64,000 nt of DNA from Ensifer adhaerens (GCF_002007205.1 NZ_LAZS01000006.1:620001-684000), one strand, 5' to 3'. Counted from the first letter of the stretch, positions 53,476 to 62,828 are shown. Notes: a model not told the origin generated them from the sequence alone. Program-made: numbers and translations.

Positions 53476-54060
53476 ATGTTCACCCTCAAGCGCATCGAAA
53501 CGGCAACCCAGGACATCAAGAAGAGCCGTTTTCTGGCCTTTGCCGCGCCGATTGCCGATGAACAGGCGGCAAAGGAATTCCTCGCCTCCCACTCCGACCC
53601 CACGGCCAACCACAATTGCTGGGCATGGCGCATCGGCCAGGCCTACCGCTTCAGCGACGACGGCGAACCGAGCGGCACGGCCGGAAAGCCGATCCTCGCG
53701 GCCATAGACGGCCAGGAACTCGACCGCGTCGCGGTCGTGGTCACGCGCTGGTTCGGCGGCATCCTGCTTGGCAGCGGCGGCCTGGTGCGCGCCTATGGCG
53801 GCACGGCGGCCTTGTGCCTGCGGGCGGCGGAAAAGATCGAGATGATCGAGACGGTGCGCGCCACAATCGCCGTCGATTTTTCCGACATGGCGCTGATCAA
53901 GGCGCGGCTCCTTGCCCGCGACGTGACCATTGCGGGCGAAAGCTTCACGGACAAGGGACCGATCCTGACGGTCGATCTGCGCAAGGACGAGGCCGACGCG
54001 ATCCTTGCCATGGTCGTCGATCTCAGCCGCGGCAAGGCCGTGGTGTCGCTCGACGACTAA
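53476..54060 (+). CDS. YigZ/IMPACT family protein
   Basis: Cytoplasmic protein of 194 residues. The N-terminal IMPACT domain has KSRFLAFAAP, ANHNCWAWRIG, RFSDDGEPSGTAGKPIL and VVVTRWFGGILLGSGGLVRAYG, the conserved core; the C-terminal 60 residues form the ferredoxin-like domain seen in bacterial YigZ. IMPACT proteins act in translation control and stress in eukaryotes; the bacterial role is not settled. The ATG follows a weak AAGCGG site. It is the first gene after putA. Confidence 0.93.
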   Translation: MFTLKRIETATQDIKKSRFLAFAAPIADEQAAKEFLASHSDPTANHNCWAWRIGQAYRFSDDGEPSGTAGKPILAAIDGQELDRVAVVVTRWFGGILLGSGGLVRAYGGTAALCLRAAEKIEMIETVRATIAVDFSDMALIKARLLARDVTIAGESFTDKGPILTVDLRKDEADAILAMVVDLSRGKAVVSLDD

Positions 54061-54260
54061 CGCCCGGCGCGCCCGCGCTCCAGAAGCTCTGACCTGCGGT
54101 CGAGACCGGGTTTCTCAAGTGGGTTTCTGAAGCAGCCTTGGGAAAAAAGTGTGCGCGGCTCTCTCGTCTTTATCCTGCTCTAATTTACGCGCTTGAGCCC
54201 GTCATATTAGAAGCGCTCCACGCAGCCTATGATCGACGACGCACAACAGGAGACGGCACG

Positions 54261-55247
54261 ATGAAGACGAGAGTTCTTGGCAAGACCGGCGCAACCATAT
54301 CCGAGATCGGCTTCGGCGCCTGGCAGATCGGCGGCTCCTGGGGCGATGTCAGCGAGGCAGACGGCAAGCGGGCGCTCAATGCCGCGCTCGACGCCGGCGT
54401 GACCTTCGTCGACACCGCCGACGTCTATGGCGACGGCCGTTCCGAAAAGATCATCGCGGCGGTGCTGAAGGAGCGCGGTGGTGACAAGCCCTTCGTCGCC
54501 ACCAAGGCCGGCCGTCGGCTCAACCCGCATGTAACCGAAGGTTACAACGGCGCCAACATCGAAGCCTTCATCGACCGGAGCCTCACCAATCTCGGCGTTG
54601 AGACGCTCGACCTCGTGCAGCTCCATTGCCCGCCGACTGAAGTCTACTACCGGCCGGAACTGTTCGGCGCACTCGACCGGCTCGTTGCCAAGGGCAAGAT
54701 CCGTCACTACGGCGTGTCGGTCGAAAAGGTCGAGGAAGCGCTGAAGGCGATCGAATATCCGGGTGTTGCGACCGTGCAGATCATCTACAACATGTTCCGC
54801 CAGCGGCCGCATGATCTGTTTTTCGCCGAGGCGCAGAAGAAGAATGTCGGCGTCATCGTACGCGTGCCGCTCGCCTCCGGCCTGCTCTCCGGCAAGATCA
54901 CGCGGGAAACGGCTTTTGCCGCCGACGACCACCGCAGCTTCAACCGCCATGGCGAAGCCTTCGATGTCGGCGAGACCTTTGCCGGCGTGCCGTTCGAGGC
55001 CGCACTGGAAGCCGTCGAGCAGTTGCGACCGCTGGTGCCTGAAGGCGTGCCGATGGCGCAGTTCGCGCTGCGCTGGATCCTTGAGCAGCAGGCGGTCTCG
55101 GTGGTCATCCCCGGCGCCCGCAACGAGACGCAGGCGCAATCGAATGCCGCCGCCAGCGCGCTTTCCGGTATCGGCGATGAAACCAAGGCGGCGATCGCCG
55201 CGGTTTACGAGCGGCTGGTGAAGGTTCATGTTCATCACCGCTGGTAA
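54261..55247 (+). CDS. Aldo/keto reductase
   Basis: NADPH-dependent oxidoreductase of 328 residues with the AKR barrel. The catalytic tetrad is readable: Asp51 and Tyr56 in FVDTADVYGDG, Lys82 in VATKAG, His122 in LQLHCPP. The cofactor loop is VVIPGARNETQAQSN. The overall pattern resembles the YeaE/AKR11-like group, but the substrate cannot be assigned. AGGAGACGG sets the start. It lies in the same direction as the DUF1810 gene, 40 bp before it. Confidence 0.92.
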   Translation: MKTRVLGKTGATISEIGFGAWQIGGSWGDVSEADGKRALNAALDAGVTFVDTADVYGDGRSEKIIAAVLKERGGDKPFVATKAGRRLNPHVTEGYNGANIEAFIDRSLTNLGVETLDLVQLHCPPTEVYYRPELFGALDRLVAKGKIRHYGVSVEKVEEALKAIEYPGVATVQIIYNMFRQRPHDLFFAEAQKKNVGVIVRVPLASGLLSGKITRETAFAADDHRSFNRHGEAFDVGETFAGVPFEAALEAVEQLRPLVPEGVPMAQFALRWILEQQAVSVVIPGARNETQAQSNAAASALSGIGDETKAAIAAVYERLVKVHVHHRW

Positions 55248-55287
55248 TTGACGCCCCGGTCGAAGGGCGGCCAAGGGAGGCAGAGCC

Positions 55288-55719
55288 ATGACCGACCCCT
55301 TCGATCTGCAACGGTTCGTCACTGCCCAGGACCGCGTCTATGCCGCGATTCTGGATGAACTGCAGCAAGGACGCAAGCAGACGCACTGGATGTGGTTCGT
55401 CTTCCCGCAGCTCGCTGGGCTGGGTCATTCACCGATGGCCGAACGCTATGCGATATCAGGGCTCGACGAAGCGTCGGCGTATCTCGTCCACCCGGTGCTT
55501 GGCGCAAGGCTCCGGGAATGCACGGAACTGGTCAATTCGGTTTCGGGAAGATCGGCCCATGACATCTTCTCCAGCCCCGATGACATGAAGTTCCGGTCAT
55601 CGATGACGCTCTTTACCGAGGTCGAGAAAAGCGGGAGCCCGTTCGGGGAGGCGCTTGAGCGCTATTTCGCGGGAGAAAAGGATCGGCGCACTATGGATTT
55701 ACTGGCGCAGCGGCTTTGA
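55288..55719 (+). CDS. DUF1810 family protein
   Basis: Small cytoplasmic protein of 143 residues of the DUF1810 family. The pattern DPFDLQRFVTAQDRVYAAILDELQQGRKQTHWMWFVFPQLAGLGHSPMAERYAISGLDEASAYL, then HPVLGARLRECTELV and FRSSMTLF, is diagnostic of the family. Function unknown; the conserved HWMW and FPQ residues suggest a binding pocket. GGGAGGCAG is the ribosome site. Probably co-transcribed with the upstream aldo/keto reductase. Confidence 0.93.
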   Translation: MTDPFDLQRFVTAQDRVYAAILDELQQGRKQTHWMWFVFPQLAGLGHSPMAERYAISGLDEASAYLVHPVLGARLRECTELVNSVSGRSAHDIFSSPDDMKFRSSMTLFTEVEKSGSPFGEALERYFAGEKDRRTMDLLAQRL

Positions 55720-55760
55720 TGCCGGCGTTCAAGCACTGAGGAAACGCCCTTCGGCGATAG

Positions 55761-55865
55761 TCAGAGGCTGGGCGTCGAATTGATCAAAAAGAACAGGATC
55801 GTGAAGGCGCAAACCGAAAGGCCAGCAACAATCACCAGCAGTTCTTTCATCATGTAGCGATACAT
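55761..55865 (-). CDS. 34-residue single-helix membrane protein
   Basis: A very short frame with an exceptionally good ribosome site (AAGGAAGGAGG, ending 5 bp before the ATG). The product starts MYRYMMKELLVIVAGLSVCA, continues with a hydrophobic FTILFFLIN and ends STPSL, giving one membrane helix with a basic N-terminus inside. It converges with the DUF1810 gene (42 bp apart). No family is recognised. The strong initiation signal and clean helix argue for a real small protein. Confidence 0.7.
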   Translation of the reverse strand: MYRYMMKELLVIVAGLSVCAFTILFFLINSTPSL

Positions 55866-56151
55866 CGGCACCTCCTTCCTTCAGCGGCCCTTTCCTCCTT
55901 CATATAGGAATCCGAAGGGCCAATTTTCACACGCCGGCGTCAAAAGATCGTGAAGCCATTGCAGCTTCCGTGCTCGGGCTCGTCATCGCCGCAGTCCGAC
56001 TACCGACGCACTCGGGCATGTAAATCATTATATGCCAACGTATATTAATGTCTCCTAATCCTTTCGAAGGGCAGCTCTGCGAAGGGGCAAGGCGGCGCGA
56101 GCGAAAACAAACTCTACAACCGCAGTTGACGAACGGTAGACCACTCCCTAA
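55866..56151. other. Gene-free interval before merR
   Basis: About 290 bp of lower-GC divergent DNA between the 34-residue protein and the MerR gene. On the plus strand TTGACG (56126-56131) and TAAATC (56149-56154), spaced 17 bp, form a candidate promoter for merR. I see no other gene or repeat. Confidence 0.45.
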
Positions 56152-56177
56152 ATCTACACCCAACGTCAGGTTTAGAT
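56152..56177 (+). promoter_or_regulatory. Operator-like inverted repeat before merR
   Basis: Arms ATCTACACC and GGTTTAGAT (one mismatch in nine) flank an 8-bp centre CAACGTCA. A near-identical sequence lies at 56609-56630 just after the merR gene. Position and duplication suggest that the MerR protein binds both. Confidence 0.65.
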
Positions 56178-56187
56178 AGGTACCGCA

Positions 56188-56577
56188 TTGTCATCGCTCA
56201 TGCAGATTGGAGAATTGTCGGAACGTGCCGGCGTCAGCCACCGCACGATCCATTACTACGAGCGGCTGGGGTTGGTGGAGCCGGCCGAGCGCGAAGGGGC
56301 CGGCTACCGCTACTATGACGAGACGGCCTTGAAACGGCTGGAGAAGATCGCGGCGCTGAAGCGCCTCGGCCTCAGCCTCGACGAGATCGCCGCTGTCATC
56401 GACCTCTATTTCGAGGATGCAAGCGGCATCAGGGGCAAGGAGCGCGTGCTGGAAATCCTGCAGGCCCAGCTCGACAAGGCGAACGCCCAGCTTGACGAAC
56501 TCTCCGCGTTCAAACGCGACCTGGAAAACAACATCGCCCGCATGCACGGCCTGATCGCGCAGGCGCGGCAAAAGTAG
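56188..56577 (+). CDS. MerR-family transcriptional regulator
   Basis: Regulator of 129 residues. N-terminal winged helix: MQIGELSERAGVSHRTIHYYERLGLVEPAEREGAGYRYYDE. The dimerisation helix follows (LDEIAAVIDLYF, then a long coiled coil from about residue 85). There is no Cys cluster for metals or [2Fe-2S], so it is not SoxR- or CueR-like, and the effector is unknown. The start is either TTG (56188, with AGG 7 bp upstream) or ATG (56200, no ribosome site). Operator repeats flank the gene on both sides. Confidence 0.86.
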   Translation: MSSLMQIGELSERAGVSHRTIHYYERLGLVEPAEREGAGYRYYDETALKRLEKIAALKRLGLSLDEIAAVIDLYFEDASGIRGKERVLEILQAQLDKANAQLDELSAFKRDLENNIARMHGLIAQARQK

Positions 56578-56608
56578 GGGCGACACGGACAGGAACCGGC
56601 ACGCGCAC

Positions 56609-56640
56609 AATCTACACTTAACGTCAGGTTACATTATATT
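56609..56640 (+). promoter_or_regulatory. Second MerR operator with promoter for the exported protein
   Basis: AATCTACAC-TT-AACGTCAGGTT at 56609-56630 repeats the site at 56151 with two central changes. It is followed by TATATT (56635-56640). TCTACA to TATATT gives an 18-bp spacer, longer than usual, as expected for a MerR-type activated promoter. Confidence 0.6.
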
Positions 56641-56785
56641 CGCCGTCGCCTTTCAACTTCTCGCTCGTGCTCTGCTTCCGCTGTTGGCGGCGCCACCTAT
56701 CCCCTCCCCTGCGCTTGGCCATCCACGATCGCGACGCGCGACTTCATGACCACCTTCCCCCAACCAGACAAAAGGAGCTCTGGAC

Positions 56786-57466
56786 ATGCCGCATACACGC
56801 TCTCTCGCGGTGCTTACCGCCCTCGGCCTTGTCGCCGGCGCGGCAACCGCAAACATTGCCCTGGCAGAGACGGTGACGACCGCTGCGGCCCGTAGCGGCC
56901 AACCCGCGGCCACCACCATCGACGCCGTCATGCCGGCCGGCTACCGCGAGGCGGGCCGCCGCACCGCCGTCGTCGATAGCGAAGGCGCGGAACTTGTCCG
57001 CTACCAGCGCGCGGACGGACGCAATGCCGCGCTCGGCGGCGAACATTTCAGCACCATCATCGCCGACAATGGCCGCCTCAAGGGCTTCGCCCGGATCGAT
57101 CTCGATCTCGTCGACGGCCAATTGCCGACGCGCGAGGAAGCGCAGGCGATCGCCATGGATTTCCTGCGCAAGGCGGCGCCAGACCTTCTGCCCGGATTGA
57201 GGATCAGCTGGATCGACCCGCATGACGAACCGCTGCGAGTTACCCGCAACGGGCGCGCCCAGGACCTCACCCTCACCGGCATGAAGGTCAAGATGCGCAA
57301 TGAGGCCGACGGTCTCTGGATGTGGGTTATCGTCGGCGCGGACCGCAAGGTCATGGTCTTCGAGCGCGACATTCACTGGATCAGCTTCCCCGGTCGCCGC
57401 GGAACGGAAAAGTGGCTCCACGATGCCTGGCTCGTCGAGAAGGGATACAGCGTCGGCCAATCCTGA
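56786..57466 (+). CDS. Exported protein of unknown function
   Basis: Predicted periplasmic 226-residue protein, no family recognised. Signal peptide MPHTRSLAVLTALGLVAGAATANIALA, then a region with GYREAGRRTAVVDSEGAELVRYQRADGRNAALGGEHFS and TREEAQAIAMDFLRKAAPDLLPGL, which loosely recalls PepSY-like modules. A Trp-rich end (DGLWMWVIVGADRKVMVFERDIHWISFPGRRGTEKWLHDAWL) follows. AAAGGAG is the ribosome site. It lies about 145 bp beyond the second MerR operator and is probably that regulator's target. Confidence 0.82.
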   Translation: MPHTRSLAVLTALGLVAGAATANIALAETVTTAAARSGQPAATTIDAVMPAGYREAGRRTAVVDSEGAELVRYQRADGRNAALGGEHFSTIIADNGRLKGFARIDLDLVDGQLPTREEAQAIAMDFLRKAAPDLLPGLRISWIDPHDEPLRVTRNGRAQDLTLTGMKVKMRNEADGLWMWVIVGADRKVMVFERDIHWISFPGRRGTEKWLHDAWLVEKGYSVGQS

Positions 57467-57653
57467 AAGCTGGAACGCTGGCGGAACGCATCGCGGTCTC
57501 CACGGATCGCGGTGCGCAGCACACAGGCGCTTCCTAAAATGTCGGCACGCCAAAAGCCGACGGCCACGTCGCTCGGTGTTTGGATGAGTGGCGCGCGGAT
57601 CGCTGAACACTACCGACGGATGCCCGCGCGGGGCAGTGACTGCGACAGGGGGG

Positions 57654-58073
57654 CTATTGCCACACCATTTCCTTGGCAAAATCAGGATCGGCCTTTGAAT
57701 CTGCCGCCAGCTTGCAGGCGCCGTCTGACATCGCGGTCAGCTCCCCGCCGACCAGGATCCCGTATATGACCAGAAGGTGTTTTTCGTGATAGTCCTTCTG
57801 CTCCGCCGTGAGTTTGTCAGCACCGGCGGGTGCAAGTCCCTCGAAAGCCTTCGAGACTTTTTTGTCGTCCAAAACAAACCCATCACAAACCGCCGCGATC
57901 GCTGCCTGGTGAGCGATCAGTTGCAGAGTTGCGATTTGCTCTGTGTTCAGCGCGCCTTCCAAGAGGTCGATGGCGTGCAGGCGCACAAAGCTCGTCGCCG
58001 GGTCCTTGGCAATGGCCGAGACGGATGTGAGGCAGAAGGCCGCGCCCACAGCGAATGAAAGCCAGAACTTCAT
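57654..58073 (-). CDS. Small exported hypothetical protein
   Basis: Exported 139-residue protein of no recognised family. Signal peptide MKFWLSFAVGAAFCLTSVSAIA, then a helical body: DPATSFVRLHAIDLLEGALNTEQIATLQLIAHQAAIAAVCDGF, with two cysteines (AAVCDGF and GACKLAA) that may form a disulfide. GGAAGGAT is the ribosome site. It lies 17 bp after the His-rich small protein gene on the same strand, so they are probably one transcript. Confidence 0.8.
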   Translation of the reverse strand: MKFWLSFAVGAAFCLTSVSAIAKDPATSFVRLHAIDLLEGALNTEQIATLQLIAHQAAIAAVCDGFVLDDKKVSKAFEGLAPAGADKLTAEQKDYHEKHLLVIYGILVGGELTAMSDGACKLAADSKADPDFAKEMVWQ

Positions 58074-58090
58074 GATGAAATCCTTCCGGG

Positions 58091-58399
58091 TCAGAAAACG
58101 CGGCTTGTCCAGGCGGGGAGATAGGTCCCGCTGTTGTTGTAACAGGCGACCTGGTTCGGATAGCAAATCACGCCAGCGGAAGGGCTGAAGGGCGCACCAC
58201 CGTAGGAAGGCCGAGGCCCAACATATTGGTTCTGATGGTGGTGGTCATGCGAGGATGCCGCAGCCGCGACGCCACCGAGAAGCAGCCCTCCGACCAGTGC
58301 AGCCGTATCGTCGGAGTGCCAGCTGCGTGCAGAGGCGGAGCCCACCGCAACACTCAGGCAAAAGCTGGCCAGAAGTATTCCTGCTGCAAACCTCGCCAT
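58091..58399 (-). CDS. Small exported His/Tyr-rich protein
   Basis: Exported 102-residue protein. Signal peptide MARFAAGILLASFCLSVAVGSASA, then a short hydrophobic ALVGGLLLGGVAAAASS, a His cluster HDHHHQNQYVG, and a C-terminal part with two cysteines in VICYPNQVACYNNSG. The His cluster may bind metal, which is inference. GGGGAGAACGGG precedes the ATG. It is followed by the 139-residue exported protein gene and preceded by tRNA-Arg on the same strand. Confidence 0.78.
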   Translation of the reverse strand: MARFAAGILLASFCLSVAVGSASARSWHSDDTAALVGGLLLGGVAAAASSHDHHHQNQYVGPRPSYGGAPFSPSAGVICYPNQVACYNNSGTYLPAWTSRVF

Positions 58400-58553
58400 C
58401 CCGTTCTCCCCTGAAAACCCAAGGCGCCGTTTCCATCACTGCTGCGTGCAGGGTGACAGGATACATCCGTGAGTCAAGGGAGGGTTCGCCACAAGGTTCA
58501 TGCTTGCAGGACCGTCAGACCCTGCAGAAATTCCTGTAAGCGATTGAAAAGAA

Positions 58554-58630
58554 TGGCGCACCCGAAGAGATTCGAACTCCTGACCCCCAGATTCGTAGTC
58601 TGGTGCTCTATCCAGCTGAGCTACGGGTGC
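58554..58630 (-). tRNA. tRNA-Arg (anticodon ACG)
   Basis: A 77-nt cloverleaf on the minus strand: acceptor GCACCCG/CGGGTGC, D-arm GCTCAGCTGGATAGAGC, anticodon arm CAGACT-ACG-AATCTG, T-arm with AGTTCGAATCT, encoded CCA. Anticodon ACG (A34 is normally modified to inosine) reads arginine CGU/CGC/CGA codons. Confidence 0.96.
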
Positions 58631-58882
58631 TTTTGCCTGAAGCGGTCGAACCGCTTGCGTGAGCGGTTCTCTAAAGGGTCCTTTCGGGGATTGCAAGCGC
58701 CGTTCCGCAAAAAATTTCATTTTTACGACGATGGCCCGATCTGCTGTGGACAGTCCTCGGCAGGACGATGCAGCAACACCCTGGAAAGCAGGACATTGTC
58801 GCGATGGAAGCAGCCACGGAAAAAAATATCGCGGATGCTAGACCGCAGCCCCGCCAGCGTCGCTTCGGCGGATTTACCAGTT

Positions 58883-60364
58883 CTAATGGCGAAACTTCGA
58901 GCGGAAGGCGTCGAGGGGCACCGGCCGATCGGGTAGTTCGATGCGGAAGAGCGTACCCGGCGTCGGCTTTTCGACGAGGGCGATCGTGCCGCCATGGGCA
59001 AGCACCAGCTCGCGCGCAATCGCCAGCCCAAGGCCGGTACCGCCGGAGCGGGCCGAGCCGCGGAAGGCCGCGAACAGGTTTTCCCGCGCCTTCGGCGGCA
59101 TGCCGGGGCCGGTATCGTCCACGGAGATGGTGACGACACTGCCGATGCGCATGGCCGAGACGGCAACGACCCGCGGGCGGCCGTCCTCCGGTTCGTGATT
59201 GGTCAGCGCCTGCACGGCGTTGCGGCAGATGTTGTGCACCACCCGGAAAAGCTGCTCGCTGTCGGCGTCGACTTCGAGATCGTCCTGCATCTGGATCTGG
59301 AAATCGATGCCGGACTGCGGATCGATCGCCAGCAGCTCGGCAACGTCGGAGACCAGCGGCTTTAGCGCGACGAAGCGCCGGTGCGGCTCGGCTTCGGTGG
59401 TGCGCCCATAGGACAGGACCTCGCGGGTGTAGCCGACGGCGCGGTCGATGGTGCGCAGCAGGGTCGGGGCGAAGCGCTTGACCACCGGGTCGTCCACGTC
59501 GGCGAGGCGGTCGGAAATCAATTGCGCCGAGGACAGGATGTTGCGCATGTCGTGGTTGATCTTCGAGACCGCCAGACCGAGTTCCGCCAGGCTCTTCTGC
59601 TGCTTCAGCGTCTTCTGCAGTTCACGCTGCATGCTGGCGAGATGCTGGCCGGCGACGGCGAGTTCGTCGCGCCCCTCAGGCGGCACCAGCACGCGGGCGG
59701 GATCGGCCGGATCGTTGGAGAATTCCTGCATGTTTGCCGTCATCCGCCGGATCGGCGCGATCAGCATGCGGTTGATGGCGAGAAAGATCAGCGCCGCGGT
59801 GATCAGCGAAATGATCAGCGACAGAACAAAGACGTTGCGCGAGTAGACGAGCATGGCCTTGCGCAGGCTGGCATCCTTCATCAGGAGCTCGATCGTCGCA
59901 TCGCTCTCGCCAAGCGGCCCATAGACGCGGATCACCCGATCACCGCCGAAGAGCAGCGTGTCGAAGGCATCGCGGATCGAAGCAAAGGCGGTCGCGTTGG
60001 CGACGTCGTACTCGCCCTTAATCTCGAGCGGCATGTCAGTGAGCGCGATCATGCGCGAGGCATCCTTGCGTCGGATGACGATCGCCTTGGTGCCGGTCGC
60101 CATCAGCGTGTCTTTCTGCACGCTGCGCGGCAGCTCGACATTCTGCAGGCCATCGACGACGACGGCGGCAGCGGCCGCCGTGTTCAGCCGGTCCTCAAGC
60201 CAACGGATGCGCATGGTCGCAACGGACGGCGCAAAGATCAGCACCTCCGCCAGCATGACGAAGACGATGGTGAGCAGGAGCAGCTTGCCGGAAAGACCCC
60301 GGAAGAACCCCGCACTCGTCTTCAGTGGCTCGCTCGCCGTTGCCGGACGCGTCTCTTCCGCCAT
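58883..60364 (-). CDS. Orphan sensor histidine kinase
   Basis: Inner-membrane kinase of 493 residues. Membrane helix at about 28-48, a periplasmic sensor region (about 50-170), second helix at about 175-200, then a HAMP-like linker (NRMLIAPIRRMTANMQEFSND), the phosphorylation motif in LAVSKINHDMRNILSSAQLISDRL (His near residue 275) and an ATPase domain with VDDTGPGMPP and GTGLGLAIARELVLAHGG. The HisKA box deviates from the usual SHELRTP form and looks like the NHDMRN type. No response regulator gene is adjacent, so its partner is elsewhere. Confidence 0.9.
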   Translation of the reverse strand: MAEETRPATASEPLKTSAGFFRGLSGKLLLLTIVFVMLAEVLIFAPSVATMRIRWLEDRLNTAAAAAVVVDGLQNVELPRSVQKDTLMATGTKAIVIRRKDASRMIALTDMPLEIKGEYDVANATAFASIRDAFDTLLFGGDRVIRVYGPLGESDATIELLMKDASLRKAMLVYSRNVFVLSLIISLITAALIFLAINRMLIAPIRRMTANMQEFSNDPADPARVLVPPEGRDELAVAGQHLASMQRELQKTLKQQKSLAELGLAVSKINHDMRNILSSAQLISDRLADVDDPVVKRFAPTLLRTIDRAVGYTREVLSYGRTTEAEPHRRFVALKPLVSDVAELLAIDPQSGIDFQIQMQDDLEVDADSEQLFRVVHNICRNAVQALTNHEPEDGRPRVVAVSAMRIGSVVTISVDDTGPGMPPKARENLFAAFRGSARSGGTGLGLAIARELVLAHGGTIALVEKPTPGTLFRIELPDRPVPLDAFRSKFRH

Positions 60365-60827
60365 GCCTTACAAACTTCCCTGCCCGTCAAACAAAACGCC
60401 CGAGGCCGCGCACAAGTGCCCGAGCCAAGGGGCTTTGCGCCAAGGCTCCATAATAGGAGATGACCGCCTGATTTCCAATCTTGCAAGGGCGGAGCCGGGT
60501 GCGACATAGGCGCGGGCACCTTTCCGTCCCGCACGGTCGGTCATGATAAAGATCCGCGTCCCGCCCATCGTTCTCCCCTTGCGTCGCCGAAACTATGATT
60601 TCCGGCGCGCCCCCGCCTCAGTTCTGCCTACCTGCACAGAATCGGAATCGGTGTAAGTCACCCAGGGAACAGGTCTGCAGCGTCCCGGGACGACGTCCCG
60701 CGCGCGGCAACGGCGGCCGGGCCGTGCAGCAAGACAGGCGGCAGACATTCGAGGCCCGTAGAGCAGCGAACCCGCGGCGCCGTGAGGGCGCCGCGGGCTC
60801 CAATCATTCGGCGGGGAAAGCCGCCGA
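60365..60827. other. Gene-free interval between the kinase and the chemoreceptor
   Basis: About 460 bp without a supported gene. It contains a GC-rich hairpin (60771-60797) that may end the chemoreceptor transcript. Short frames here lack ribosome sites and protein-like content. Confidence 0.5.
60771..60797 (-). terminator. Hairpin after the chemoreceptor gene
   Basis: A perfect 11-bp stem CCCGCGGCGCC/GGCGCCGCGGG with a 5-nt loop lies about 30 bp past the stop codon on the minus strand. There is no T-run. Confidence 0.5.
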
Positions 60828-62828
60828 TCAGAACTCTTCCCAATCGTCCTTGGCGACCGCCGCAGCGGAGCTGCCGCCAAAGGCGCGGGCGACGTTGCCC
60901 ATCATGCGTCGCGCCGGCGATTCGACCGGGCGGGTGGTTTCGCGCGCAACCGCCATCGGCCTTGCCGCGGTGTTGTCGACCTTGAAGTAGGCGATCAGGC
61001 TGGCGAGATTGTTGGCTTCGCCGGAGAGCTTGTGGGTGGCGGCATTCGCCTCTTCCACCATCGCGGCGTTCTGCTGGGTCACCTGGTCCATCTGGTTGAC
61101 GGCAGTGCTGACTTCGCTGAGGCCCGTCGACTGTTCACGCGCCGCCGTCGCGATCGAGTGGATGTGGTCGTTGATCTTGAGGACCCGCTCCTCGATCTCG
61201 CCGAGCGCCGATCCCGTCTCCTGCACCAGGCGGACACCGGTTGCCACTTCGCTGCCCGACTTGGAGATCAGCGACTTGATGTCCTTGGCGGCGCTTGCGG
61301 CGCGCTGCGCAAGTTCGCGAACTTCCTGTGCGACGACCGCGAAGCCCTTGCCCGCATCACCGGCACGGGCCGCCTCGACGCCGGCGTTCAACGCCAGAAG
61401 GTTGGTCTGGAAGGCGATTTCGTCGATCACATTGGTGATCTGGCCGATCTCGCTCGAGGCCTGCTCGATGCGGCCCATGGCATCGACGGCGTTGCGCACG
61501 ACGGCCGCCGACTGCGCGGCGCTGTGCTTGGCCTCGTTGACCATGACGGTGGCTTCCTGCGCCCGCTCGGTGGAGCTCTTCACTGCAACAGTGATCTGGT
61601 CGAGTGCTGCAGACGTTTCCTCGAGCGCTGCTGCCTGCTGCTCCGTCCGCTTCGACAGATCGTCGGCCGCCGAACGCAGTTCGGACGAATTGCCGTTGAT
61701 CGAGTCGGTGGTCACGCGAACCTCGCGCAGCGTCTTCTGCAGCGTCGACAGGGTTTCGTTGACGTTGTTCTGCAGCTCGGCGAAGGCGCCCTGATAGTGG
61801 CCGTTCATGCTCTGGGTCAGGTCGCCGGCCGCAAGGCTCGCTATCACCCGGCGGGTTTCGGCGATACCAGCATCGACGCTGCCGACCAGCTCGTTGACGC
61901 TGCCAGCGAAACGGTTGAGGTCTTCGTTCTCGTAGTCCTTGCCGATGCGCTTGGTGAAATCGCCGGCGGCGGCGGCCGCAACGACGACGCCGATGCTCGA
62001 CTGCAGGTCGGCGCTCTTTTCACGCAGCACCGCCTCCTGCGCGTTGAGGTCGCGGACGGCAAGGCCATTCTGCTTGAAGACCTGCACGGCTTCTGCCATT
62101 TCGCCGATTTCGTCCTTGCGCCCGACGAAAGGCACGTCCGCGGCAAGATCGCCGCCAGCCAGCTGCTTCATCTTGCCCGTCAACTCGAGGATCGGACGGC
62201 TCAAATGGTTCGTGGCGATGTAGAGGGCCGCGCCGATGCCGGCGATGAGGCCGAGCCCGGCGATGGCGAGGATGGTGACGATCACGCCGCGCTCGAAGGT
62301 GGCAACGTCAGCCGTCACCACTTCAAGCGTCTTCAGGTTGATGTCGACAACGCCGTCGATCTGCTCCTGAAACGCCTTGCGGTTTGCGCGGTTGGCGTCG
62401 GTATTGCCCTGCTCGTTGGCGGCCTGCGGCGAGACTTCCTCGCCAAGCCGCGCGGTCTCGACACGGAAGGTCTTGAACTCCGCGGCGCGCACCACCAGCG
62501 TGTCGAAGGAGGCCATGGTTTCCGCCGGGATCAGCGGGCGCCACTCGGTCAGCAGCGTATCGATCTTGTCGAGATTCTTGCGAATGCCCTCTGCGAAGGG
62601 CTTGGCCTTCTCAATGGTCGGGGCGGCATAGATGCCACGCGATTCCATGACGACCGCGGTCACCAGACGGTTGAGGCGTTCCGCGTAGAAGGCGCGCTTC
62701 GCCACGTTTTCGTACTGGTGGAACTTTTCGTTGTATTTGCTGACAGCAACCAGCGACATGCCGGTTACCGCAACCGCCAGCACACTCATGATGCCGACGA
62801 TTAGATTGATCTTACCGCGTATTTTCAT
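60828..62828 (-). CDS. Methyl-accepting chemotaxis protein
   Basis: Transmembrane chemoreceptor of 666 residues. Two helices (about 7-30 and 188-212) bracket a four-helix periplasmic sensor domain; HAMP follows, with a second HAMP-like repeat (about 280-370). The signalling tip contains [42 protein letters not shown], the kinase-control hairpin. The C-terminus ends DDWEEF, a CheR-tethering pentapeptide-like tail. The start at 62828 follows GGAGG directly; a GTG four codons earlier would destroy that ribosome site. The ligand is unknown. Confidence 0.94.
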   Translation of the reverse strand: MKIRGKINLIVGIMSVLAVAVTGMSLVAVSKYNEKFHQYENVAKRAFYAERLNRLVTAVVMESRGIYAAPTIEKAKPFAEGIRKNLDKIDTLLTEWRPLIPAETMASFDTLVVRAAEFKTFRVETARLGEEVSPQAANEQGNTDANRANRKAFQEQIDGVVDINLKTLEVVTADVATFERGVIVTILAIAGLGLIAGIGAALYIATNHLSRPILELTGKMKQLAGGDLAADVPFVGRKDEIGEMAEAVQVFKQNGLAVRDLNAQEAVLREKSADLQSSIGVVVAAAAAGDFTKRIGKDYENEDLNRFAGSVNELVGSVDAGIAETRRVIASLAAGDLTQSMNGHYQGAFAELQNNVNETLSTLQKTLREVRVTTDSINGNSSELRSAADDLSKRTEQQAAALEETSAALDQITVAVKSSTERAQEATVMVNEAKHSAAQSAAVVRNAVDAMGRIEQASSEIGQITNVIDEIAFQTNLLALNAGVEAARAGDAGKGFAVVAQEVRELAQRAASAAKDIKSLISKSGSEVATGVRLVQETGSALGEIEERVLKINDHIHSIATAAREQSTGLSEVSTAVNQMDQVTQQNAAMVEEANAATHKLSGEANNLASLIAYFKVDNTAARPMAVARETTRPVESPARRMMGNVARAFGGSSAAAVAKDDWEEF

